This document shows positions 25,896 through 32,995 of a stretch of DNA of 64,000 nucleotides, in pieces (positions within the stretch are counted from its first letter, which is position 1; each line of letters opens with the position of its first letter). Position numbers and translations under genes: made by a program. Origin of the DNA: Dactylosporangium vinaceum (GTDB taxonomy: Bacteria; Actinomycetota; Actinomycetes; Mycobacteriales; Micromonosporaceae); assembly GCF_019904175.1 (NCBI RefSeq), contig NZ_CP061913.1, positions 3,906,001-3,970,000 of the forward strand. Reading direction: 5' to 3'. The notes beneath the pieces are model-generated. The model saw only the letters and a program-made list of their open reading frames with translations, did not search any database and was not told the DNA's origin.

Positions 25896-26681
25896 TCAGC
25901 TCTTCGGCAGCCGGACGACGATCTCGACACGGCGGTTGAAGGCTCGGCCCTTGACGCTGACGCTGCCGTCCGGGTTGGTCTCCTCGACCAGTGGGCGGGT
26001 GCTGCCGAGGCCGACGGCGCTGACGGCGGTCGCTTTGACGCCGTGTGTGGTCAGGTAGTGCTGCACCGTGGTGGCACGGCTCGCGGACAGCGTCTGGTTG
26101 CCCGACGCGGTGCCGGTGGAGTCGGTATGGCCACGGACCTGGATGACCCCGTCGGACAGCTTGGCGTTGATCACGCTGATCGTCTTGGCAATCTGGTCGG
26201 GGTCGGTCAGTGCGGCGCTTCCCGTGGCGAACAGGTTGTCGCTGTTGAAGATCATCACGAAGACCCGCTCGTCGGTTCCGGCGGCGCGCGCGAAGATCAT
26301 CTCACCGGAGATGCCCTCCAGGTCGATGTTCACACCGGGCAGGCGGTAGAGGGAGTCCTTGACGAGCCGGGTGCCTTCTTCGGGCTCGTGCGCGGTCGTG
26401 ATGGTGCACGGAATCCGCAGGGTCAGGCCGCCGCCGAAGTCCTGGGCGCCGCACAGTGGATCGGGTGTGCGGTCGTCGTTGTAGTCGTCCAGGCCGGGCT
26501 GCTGGCCCGGAGCGAGCGATCCGGCATCGTCCGGCGGGGCGGGGCTGGGAGCCGTTGTGGTGCCGCTGTCTGCGCTGGGTGAGGAGGCGGCTGCAGCGGC
26601 GTGGCCGTCAGCCTGCGGGCCACGGGTGCATGCGGTCAGTACGACGAGCAGGGCGACGGTGAGGGGCAGGAGTCGGCGCAC
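25896..26681 (-). CDS. OmpA-family lipoprotein
   Basis: 261 residues from GTG 26679-26681 with GGAGAG 6 nt upstream. The signal peptide ends in a lipobox (LLVVLTAC). An Ala/Ser/Pro-rich spacer follows, then a domain of about 70 residues (LRIPCTITTAHEPEEGTRLV), then a C-terminal OmpA/MotB peptidoglycan-binding domain of about 110 residues: VRGHTDSTGTASGNQTLSASRA, VGLGSTRPL, GRAFNRRVEIVV. The protein should be tethered to the membrane and hold on to the cell wall. The long upstream frame to 26936 is not coding. Confidence 0.85.
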   Translation of the reverse strand: MRRLLPLTVALLVVLTACTRGPQADGHAAAAASSPSADSGTTTAPSPAPPDDAGSLAPGQQPGLDDYNDDRTPDPLCGAQDFGGGLTLRIPCTITTAHEPEEGTRLVKDSLYRLPGVNIDLEGISGEMIFARAAGTDERVFVMIFNSDNLFATGSAALTDPDQIAKTISVINAKLSDGVIQVRGHTDSTGTASGNQTLSASRATTVQHYLTTHGVKATAVSAVGLGSTRPLVEETNPDGSVSVKGRAFNRRVEIVVRLPKS

Positions 26682-26757
26682 GGTGGGCTCTCCGTTCGAC
26701 GGGGTGCAGACATGTCGGTACAACACGGTGGTCGGTAAGGACGACCGGCAGACCGGG

Positions 26758-27069
26758 TCAAGCCGGTTGCGGGTGGGCGGCAAGGGCGGTGACGAGCATG
26801 ATGGCCGCGATCGGGCCGCGAACCTCGGGGCCCTCGCCCATGACCCGTGCGGTGTCGGTAGCGGCCGGCCGGAACTGCCGCATCTTGCGATCGCCGGGAA
26901 CGGCGGCGAGAACCGCGTGGTCCGCATCCGGGTCATCGCGACCGCCGCGGCGGCGGTCGCGACGGGCGGCGCGGCCGACTGGCGGGGCGATGTCCTGGCC
27001 CTGGATCAGCGCGTCGATGGGGGCCCCGCGCTCCGTGAAGCCGGCATTGTGCTGCCGAGGGCCGGCCAG
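26758..27069 (-). pseudogene. Possible decayed gene coupled to the TetR gene
   Basis: Directly after the TetR stop (27070-27072) this frame gives about 103 codons with good third-position GC (NAGFTERGAPIDALIQGQDI, MRQFRPAATDTARVMGEGPE, AAIMLVTALAAHPQPA). A natural ATG (overlapping the TetR stop as ATGA) is in another frame, so a frameshift near the start is likely. Not recognised. Confidence 0.3.
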
Positions 27070-27663
27070 TCATGTCGTATCCTCCGCCGGTGCCATGGCC
27101 GGCGCGGCTTGGACGACGGCGGAGACGACCGCCTCGATCTGCGGATAAGGATCGAAGGCGGGATCGGGCATGGCGAGCTGATGCAGGACGATGCCGGTCC
27201 AGTGGTTCATGATCGCTGGCGCGTGCCGCTCCGGGTCGGGTGAGCCGGCGATGCGGAACCAGGTGGTGGCCCACGTGTTGACCCAGGCGCCGGTAGCCGC
27301 AAGCTGGGCTCGCAAGGACGGCTGCACTCCGGCCTCGACGAGGATCGCGTATCGCGCCATGGTGAGCGCCCGGTGCGCTCCGGTGGCTCCGACGGCGAAG
27401 TCGGCGAGGACACGGGCGAGCTGCTGTGGCGTCCGCGGTGCGCTGCGCATGGCCAGTGCCTCCCAATTCTGCCGCTCGCGTTCGGCGAATCGCTCGACCA
27501 CTGCGTCGAGCAGGGCCGCGCGGGTGCGGAAATGGTTGGACGCCGAGCCCGCCGGCAGGCCGGCCGCCGCATCGAGCGTCCGGTGCGTCAATCCATGCAT
27601 GCCTTGGGTGCCGACCACCTCGATGGCGGCATCCAGCAGTTGTTCGCGTCGTCCCAACGTCAC
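27070..27663 (-). CDS. TetR family transcriptional regulator
   Basis: 197 residues from GTG 27661-27663. N-terminal HTH: REQLLDAAIEVVGTQGMHGLTHRTLDAAAGLPAGSASNHF, followed by an all-helical effector domain (ALLDAVVERFAERE, HRALTMARYAILVEA). It is divergent from the alkane monooxygenase gene, and a perfect 16-bp palindrome lies 7 bp upstream of its start. It probably represses itself and perhaps alkB. Confidence 0.87.
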   Translation of the reverse strand: MTLGRREQLLDAAIEVVGTQGMHGLTHRTLDAAAGLPAGSASNHFRTRAALLDAVVERFAERERQNWEALAMRSAPRTPQQLARVLADFAVGATGAHRALTMARYAILVEAGVQPSLRAQLAATGAWVNTWATTWFRIAGSPDPERHAPAIMNHWTGIVLHQLAMPDPAFDPYPQIEAVVSAVVQAAPAMAPAEDTT

Positions 27664-27670
27664 GAGCGTA

Positions 27671-27704
27671 CACTACCATGGTAGTGCTTTTAACTACGAT
27701 AGTT
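27671..27704. promoter_or_regulatory. Putative TetR operators between tetR and alkB
   Basis: CACTACCATGGTAGTG (27671-27686) is a perfect palindrome. AACTACGATAGTT (27692-27704) is a second, weaker one sharing the CTAC/TAGT half-sites. The 34-bp block covers the expected promoter of the TetR gene. Confidence 0.65.
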
Positions 27705-27927
27705 GTATCGAGACTGGGTTGAGCCGGAGGATGCGACGGTGGGCAGCCAGCGTGGGGGAATCAGGGCCGTCCCGGCACGGACATCGCCGCCCATCACCAC
27801 GGTGAACCTGGCGACGACGTGATCGCCTGTGTGGCTATGGCGCAATTGACGTAAAGACGCCAGGCGGCCACCGTGGCCGCTTGCACTGGTAGTCCCGGCG
27901 CTGCCGTTCGCCGCGCTCGGACTCGCC

Positions 27928-28947
27928 GTGGCTACTGGTAGCGCCTGGGCATGGTGGCTCACGCCGTTCGTGGTCTTCGTGCTCATCCCCGCTGTGGACC
28001 TCATCTTCGGCGAGGATCGGCAGAACCCGCCGGAGGATGTCGTCCCGGCGCTACAACGTTCGCCGTACTACCGGTGGATCACGTATCTCTACCTGCCGGC
28101 GCAGTACGCGTCGTTGGTCACCGGGTGCTGGGTATGGCAGAGCTGGCTTTCTCACGGCGCCGTCGATCTGGTCGGTGCCACCGGGTTGACGCTGACGGTC
28201 GGCATCGTCAATGGCGTCGCGATCAATACTGCGCACGAGCTCGGGCACAAACGGGAGTCCGTGGAGCGCTGGCTGTCGAAGATCGCGCTCGCCCCGACTG
28301 GCTACGGCCACTTCTTCGTCGAGCACAACCGCGGCCATCATGTCCGGGTCGCCACGCCGGAGGACCCGGCCAGCTCCATGCTCGGCGAGAGCCTCTGGCG
28401 ATTCTGGCCGCGCACGGTCGTCGGCAGCCTGCGCTCCGCATGGCGGCTGGAGACTGCCCGGCACCGCATCCGGGGCCGCAGCCCGTGGACCCTGCGCAAC
28501 GACGTGCGCTCCGCGTGGGCGATGACGGGCGTGCTGTACTCGGTGCTCGTCGGCGTGTTCGGCTGGGCCGTGGTGCCGATGCTGCTGCTCCAGGCCGTGG
28601 TGGGCTTCACCTTGCTGGAGGCGGTGAACTACCTCGAGCATTACGGGTTGCGCCGGCAGCGCACCGAAGCCGGGCGGTACGAGAAGGTCGACCCGCGTCA
28701 CAGCTGGAACAGCGACCGCCTCGTCACGAACGTGTTCCTGTTCCAGTTGCAGCGTCACAGCGATCACCACGCCAATCCGCTGCGCCGCTACCAGGTGCTA
28801 CGCAGCTTCAATGAATCACCGCAGCTACCGGCTGGATACGCCACCATGGTCGTCCTTGCCCTCGTACCGCCGCTGTGGCGCCGGGTCATGCACGCCCGCG
28901 TCCTCGCGCACTACGCCGGCGACGCCGCCCAGGCCAACACCGGCTGA
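27928..28947 (+). CDS. alkB: Alkane 1-monooxygenase (AlkB-type), uncertain 5' end
   Basis: 339 residues from GTG 27928. All diiron histidine motifs of AlkB are present: HELGH at 103-107, EHNRGHHVR at 132-140, HSDHH at 277-281, and NYLEHYG at 234-240, set among hydrophobic membrane helices. The enzyme hydroxylates terminal carbons of alkanes using rubredoxin electrons. The frame upstream of the GTG also looks native (LALVVPALPFAALGLAV, a typical first helix) but ends at a TGA (27847) without a start; an out-of-frame ATG at 27837 suggests a frameshift. No rubredoxin gene follows. Activity is therefore uncertain. Confidence 0.82.
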   Translation: MATGSAWAWWLTPFVVFVLIPAVDLIFGEDRQNPPEDVVPALQRSPYYRWITYLYLPAQYASLVTGCWVWQSWLSHGAVDLVGATGLTLTVGIVNGVAINTAHELGHKRESVERWLSKIALAPTGYGHFFVEHNRGHHVRVATPEDPASSMLGESLWRFWPRTVVGSLRSAWRLETARHRIRGRSPWTLRNDVRSAWAMTGVLYSVLVGVFGWAVVPMLLLQAVVGFTLLEAVNYLEHYGLRRQRTEAGRYEKVDPRHSWNSDRLVTNVFLFQLQRHSDHHANPLRRYQVLRSFNESPQLPAGYATMVVLALVPPLWRRVMHARVLAHYAGDAAQANTG

Positions 28948-28977
28948 GACCAATTCACCGCCGGCGACGGAGTCAAC

Positions 28978-29217
28978 ATTGCGGTGAGCGTGTCGGCGAA
29001 CGACCGGACCAAGTCGGTCGCGGCGCGCGGCGTCCTCGATGAGCAGTACGTCGCGCTCGTCGCACCAGCTGCGGATCCGCGCGAGCTTCGAGGTGAGGCC
29101 GCCGCCGGTGTGCACGACCACGACCGCGGCGATCTCGGGTGTCCAGCCAGCGCCGATCACTGCGAAGTCCAGGCAGAGGCCCGCTTCGTACAAACACCGA
29201 CCGGCACCCACCCGCCG
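28978..29217 (-). pseudogene. DegT/DnrJ/EryC1 aminotransferase fragment
   Basis: About 80 codons read EIAAVVVVHTGGGLTSKLAR, IRSWCDERDVLLIEDAARRD: the core of PLP-dependent sugar aminotransferases, where the Asp of ED-A-A contacts the cofactor. Neither the N-terminus nor the catalytic lysine region is present. It is an isolated relic in a 545-bp gap between alkB and the HD gene; I see nothing else in the gap. Confidence 0.45.
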
Positions 29218-29492
29218 CGTGCTCCCCAAGGTCGATGCGTCGTGCCGCCCTGACCGGTAGGCGGGGCCGGGTTGGTGCCACTCCCGCCGCTGGCACTTCA
29301 TCCGGCGTGCGCGGCGGCTGGTGTGCTTCAAAAGGATGGTGACCCAGGGCGATCCTGACAAGACCCTGGAGCGCCATGGTGGCGCGACCTCGTGAACATC
29401 GATGTGACCACATATGCTCAGCCGCACGTCAAGCTCGACCTCGTTGAAGAACAGGCCGCGTCGTGAGACCGGCGTGCTGCCTGTGGTCGCGG

Positions 29493-30095
29493 TCAGTTCG
29501 CAGCGTTGGCTTCGGCTCGTCGCTGGCGCAGGAGTTCGGCCCCGATCGAGTACGGCGGCGCTGCGGCTTCCGAGCGCGCGGCGTGATCGGCGATCGCGTC
29601 GCGTACTGAGCGGTCACCCACGGGTCGTGGATAGGCCACACGCACCTGCCGCAGCAACCCGTCGTCGAGGCCATCGGTGAAGCGGCCGGCGTCCATGAAC
29701 ACGCCCTTGTAGGTCAAGTAGGTCAGCAGCCCGCGCCGATCGGCGATGCCATGCGAGGAGTGCAAGGCGATCGCCTCCCAGACCTGATCGACATCGGCAG
29801 CGGGGACTGCATGCTCGGTCAGCAGCGCCGCAGCCAGATCGGCGCCCTCCACCTCGAACCGCGTCCGTCCCCGGGCGAGACTGCCCAGACCGAGGTCGTG
29901 CAGGACGCAGGCGGCGAAGAGCAGATCCTCCCGGTACTGCGCGTCCGCCACAGTGCCCTCGTGCACAGCCCGGATGCGGGCGTACAGGAAGCTTCGGATG
30001 CTGTGCTCGGCGATCGGGGGACTCTCGGAAGTCCGCGTGATCGAGAGAATCGCGTCGGGCAAGAGGCCGCTTGGCAAGGCCAGCACGTCGGTCAT
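29493..30095 (-). CDS. HD-domain phosphohydrolase-like protein
   Basis: 200 residues. Metal-binding HD-domain landmarks: PIAEHSIRSFLYAR (His31), ACVLHDLGLG (His66/Asp67), and IALHSSHGIADRRG further on. The pattern is that of the cyanamide-hydratase-like HD group, small metal-dependent hydrolases acting on nitriles, nucleotides or similar. Substrate unknown. It is monocistronic; the ATG at 30093-30095 has no obvious ribosome site. Confidence 0.78.
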   Translation of the reverse strand: MTDVLALPSGLLPDAILSITRTSESPPIAEHSIRSFLYARIRAVHEGTVADAQYREDLLFAACVLHDLGLGSLARGRTRFEVEGADLAAALLTEHAVPAADVDQVWEAIALHSSHGIADRRGLLTYLTYKGVFMDAGRFTDGLDDGLLRQVRVAYPRPVGDRSVRDAIADHAARSEAAAPPYSIGAELLRQRRAEANAAN

Positions 30096-30288
30096 GAGGC
30101 GACCGTAAAAGCCTCTCGGCGCCGACGACAGTGGCCCGCGAGACGTCTACCGCAATGATCCGGCCATCATCGTCGGGTCGATCATGCGTGGCCGGAGTTT
30201 CCGGTCGCAGCGACGAGCGCGCACACGATCTCGAGGCGCCGCTGTCATTCACTGGCGTTCGAGGGGGACCCGGACGAACTGCAGGCCG

Positions 30289-30372
30289 GGCATCGGGTTG
30301 GGCGCCTCGACGTACTACGCGTGGCGGCGCCAGGCCGCCGGGCCAAGCGACCGCACCGTGGCCGGCTGTTGA
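30289..30372 (+). pseudogene. IS3-type OrfB fragment
   Basis: LGASTYYAWRRQAAGPSDRT followed by VAGC and a stop resembles the start of IS3-family OrfB transposases (the S-x-S-TYYAWR segment). Only about 25 codons are recognisable. The rest of the 390-bp gap between the HD and LacI genes shows no other feature. Confidence 0.35.
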
Positions 30373-30484
30373 ACACCTAGGACATCTGGACCGCATCCGG
30401 CCGTAAACGGGTGGCTCTGCATCAGCGCCACGTGGTCGGCTCGATGGGCAGGGTCTGGCCGCCGGCGGCGTTGCGAGTTCCGGG

Positions 30485-31483
30485 TCAGTCGGGAGCGGCG
30501 GTGGACTCCCGCATGACGAGCGATGCATCCACTTCGGAGGGCCCCGCCGGCACGCCTCGGCCGTCGGCAAGATGGAGCGCCATGCCGGCGACGAAACGAC
30601 CCAGGCCGATGGAGTCGATGCGGACGCTGGACAGCGCCGGCACGAACAGCGCGGCGATCGGGCTGTCGTCGTGGCCGACGACGGCGAGGTCCTGCGGCAC
30701 GCGGTGGCCGGCGCGGATCGCGGCGCCGGCCACCGCGGCGGCGATGTCGTCGTTGTAGCCCACGACGGCGGTGACCTTGGCGCGACGCCAGGTGCTGACC
30801 GCGGCCCCGGCTGAGTCGTCGGCCGGATTGAGCAGGCGGGCGTCGAGTGGTGGCAGGCCGAGCGCGGCGGCCGTTTCCTCGGCGGCCTGCTGCCGGACCG
30901 CGACGAGCGAGGCGAGGCGGGGATCGGTGGCGCCGGCGAAGGCGAGCCTGCGGTGGCCGAGCTCGTACAGGTGGCGGACCTGCAGGCGGGTGCCGGCGGT
31001 CGCCGCGGGGGTATCGGGGATCGGCTGCTCGGGGTCGGGGAACAGCTTCGTGATGCCGCTGGCACGCAGGGCGGTCGCGACCGCAGGGTCGAACGGAGCG
31101 GTGCCGATCACGACCTCCGGCTCGAGGGCTTCCCACAGCGGTCGGGCGCGGTCGGTGGCGTGGCGGGTGTAGGTGACCATGGAGTAGCCGGCCTCGTCGA
31201 GCGTGTGGGCGGCCTCCTCGAGGTACTGCCGCATCGTGTGGTCGACCGGCCAGTCCGGCAGCACGAACAGCACGATTCGGCTTCCGCCGCGGGCGAGGGC
31301 CTGGGCCGCCTTGTGCGGGCGGTAACCGAGCCGGGATGCCTCCTGCAGCACCCGGCTCCGGGTGGCCAGGGAGATGGTCTGGCCGGGCGTGTTGTTCAGG
31401 ACGAACCCCACAGTCGCCCGGGAGATCCCCAGTGACCGTGCGATGTCGGCCGCGGTCACGCGCCGTCCTGTCTGGTTCGCCAC
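30485..31483 (-). CDS. LacI family transcriptional regulator
   Basis: 332 residues from GTG 31481-31483, with GGAGGG 6 nt upstream. The LacI HTH and hinge are at the N-terminus (VTAADIARSLGISRATVGFV, NNTPGQTISLATRSRVLQEA, RLGYRPHKAAQALA). The rest is the periplasmic-binding-protein-like effector domain (AFAGATDPRLASLVAVRQQA, VVGHDDSPIAALFVPALSSV). It is divergent from the MFS-GH78-GH3 operon and three palindromic 14-mers lie in the shared promoter. The likely inducer is the imported glycoside or a breakdown product. Confidence 0.92.
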   Translation of the reverse strand: MANQTGRRVTAADIARSLGISRATVGFVLNNTPGQTISLATRSRVLQEASRLGYRPHKAAQALARGGSRIVLFVLPDWPVDHTMRQYLEEAAHTLDEAGYSMVTYTRHATDRARPLWEALEPEVVIGTAPFDPAVATALRASGITKLFPDPEQPIPDTPAATAGTRLQVRHLYELGHRRLAFAGATDPRLASLVAVRQQAAEETAAALGLPPLDARLLNPADDSAGAAVSTWRRAKVTAVVGYNDDIAAAVAGAAIRAGHRVPQDLAVVGHDDSPIAALFVPALSSVRIDSIGLGRFVAGMALHLADGRGVPAGPSEVDASLVMRESTAAPD

Positions 31484-31513
31484 TCGGCTCCCTCCGTCGG
31501 TGGGATCCTAAAA

Positions 31514-31598
31514 CTTGCGCGCGCTAGCGCGTGAACCCCTGCCTACTTGCGCGCGCTAGTCGCTCGTGCTTGACTTCGCCGAAACTAGTGCGCGCTAG
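31514..31598. promoter_or_regulatory. Three LacI operator-like sites
   Basis: CTTGCGCGCGCTAG occurs at 31514-31527 and identically at 31546-31559, and CTAGTGCGCGCTAG at 31585-31598. Each is a 14-bp palindrome with one mismatched pair. The first two are 32 bp apart (three helical turns) and the third 39 bp further. They fill the divergent promoter between lacI and the transporter gene and are the natural targets of this LacI protein. Confidence 0.8.
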
Positions 31599-31666
31599 TT
31601 CGTCGTGGCACCCCGACCGGCCCGCCGGACCACGCAGAACGGCGCCACTCCCGACGGAGGCAACCC

Positions 31667-32995
31667 ATGACGCTCGCCGCCGGCGACCCGCAACCCGCCG
31701 CCACCCCCGCACCCTTACCTGTCCCGCCGGTGGAGCCGCCCCCCGGCAGCGCGGACAAGACGACACAGAAGGTCGACGCCACCTACATCTGGCTCATCGT
31801 CATCGCACAGTTCGGCGTGTTCGTCGCCTTCATCACGCCGATCGCCATCTCGCTCGCGATCCGGGTCCAACAGCTGGCCCCCGGCCACGAGGACTACCTC
31901 GGCTACATCACCGGCGCCGGCGCGATGGTGCCCCTGCTGCTCAGCCCGCTGCTCGGCGTACTCAGCGACCGAACCCGCAGCCGGCTGGGCCGCCGCCGGC
32001 CGTGGATGCTCGGCGGCACCGTCATCGGCGTCGTCTCCCTGGTTGTCATGGCGCTCGCGCCGAGCATCTTGGTCCTCGGCCTCGGCTGGCTACTCGCCCA
32101 GCTCGGCTGGGGCACCACCTTCGCCAACCTGCAGACCTCCACCGCCGACCGGCTGCCGGAGGAGCAACGCGGACGGGTGGCCGGCCTCAGCGGCTTCGCC
32201 CAGCAGATCGGCCCGGTGGTCGGCGTCGTGATCGCCGGCGGGCTCAGCGGCAGCAACCTGCTGCTGTTTCTGGTGCCCGGCGCGATCGGCGTCCTGCTCG
32301 TTGTTCTGTTCACCGGGGTTGTGCCCGAACGCGACAGCCGGGGTCTGGCGGTCGGTGAGCCGCTCAGCGTGGCGACGCTGGCGGCGAAGTACCTCTACCA
32401 CCCGCGCCGCTACCCCGACTTCTCGTGGAACTGGCTGGGCCGGTTCCTGTTCTACCTCGGCCTCACGTTCAACACGACCTTCACCGCGTTCTTCTTCGCC
32501 GATCGCCTCGACGTCCCGGTCGAAGAGGTGGCGGGTCTCATCGCGGTGCTCGGCGGCGTCGGCGTCCTGGCGACCGCCGCCGGTGCGATCGGCGGCGGAT
32601 TCCTGTCCGACCGCCTGCACCGACGGCGGCCGTTCGTGCTCGCCGCCGGATCGGTGTTCGGCCTCGGCGCCGTGCTGATGGCGGTCGCGCCCGGCCGGCC
32701 GGTGCTGTTCGCCGGATCGCTGATCTGCTCGCTCGGCATCGGTGCGTTCGCTGCCGTCGACCAGGCGCTGCTGCTGGACGTCCTGCCCGAGCGGCAGACC
32801 GCGGCCGGCCGGTTCATGGGCATCACCGGCTTCGCCACCTCGATCCCGCAGGCGTCCGGGCCGTTCATCGCGCCGCTGTTCCTCGCCGTCGGCGCGGCCG
32901 GCGGGGCGAAGAACTACACACTGCTCTACGCGGTCGCCGCCGCCTGCACGGTGCTGGGCGGACTGGTCGTGCTGCGCATCAAGTCGGTCAAGTGA
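31667..32995 (+). CDS. MFS transporter for a glycoside
   Basis: 442 residues with GGAGG 6 nt before the ATG. A Pro-rich cytosolic N-terminus precedes twelve predicted membrane helices. The MFS loop 2-3 motif is present (GVLSDRTRSRLGRRRPWM) and repeated in the second half (GGFLSDRLHRRRPFVL). The loop form resembles the sugar:cation symporter branch. The next gene starts within its stop codon (GTGA), so transport and hydrolysis are coupled. The cargo is probably a rhamnosyl-glucoside, inferred from the downstream enzymes. Confidence 0.87.
   Translation: MTLAAGDPQPAATPAPLPVPPVEPPPGSADKTTQKVDATYIWLIVIAQFGVFVAFITPIAISLAIRVQQLAPGHEDYLGYITGAGAMVPLLLSPLLGVLSDRTRSRLGRRRPWMLGGTVIGVVSLVVMALAPSILVLGLGWLLAQLGWGTTFANLQTSTADRLPEEQRGRVAGLSGFAQQIGPVVGVVIAGGLSGSNLLLFLVPGAIGVLLVVLFTGVVPERDSRGLAVGEPLSVATLAAKYLYHPRRYPDFSWNWLGRFLFYLGLTFNTTFTAFFFADRLDVPVEEVAGLIAVLGGVGVLATAAGAIGGGFLSDRLHRRRPFVLAAGSVFGLGAVLMAVAPGRPVLFAGSLICSLGIGAFAAVDQALLLDVLPERQTAAGRFMGITGFATSIPQASGPFIAPLFLAVGAAGGAKNYTLLYAVAAACTVLGGLVVLRIKSVK

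Noticed and set aside
26682..26936. N-terminal extension of the OmpA-like lipoprotein to 26936
   Set aside because: The added 85 residues have no coding character and would bury the signal peptide and lipobox; GTG 26681 has a ribosome site.
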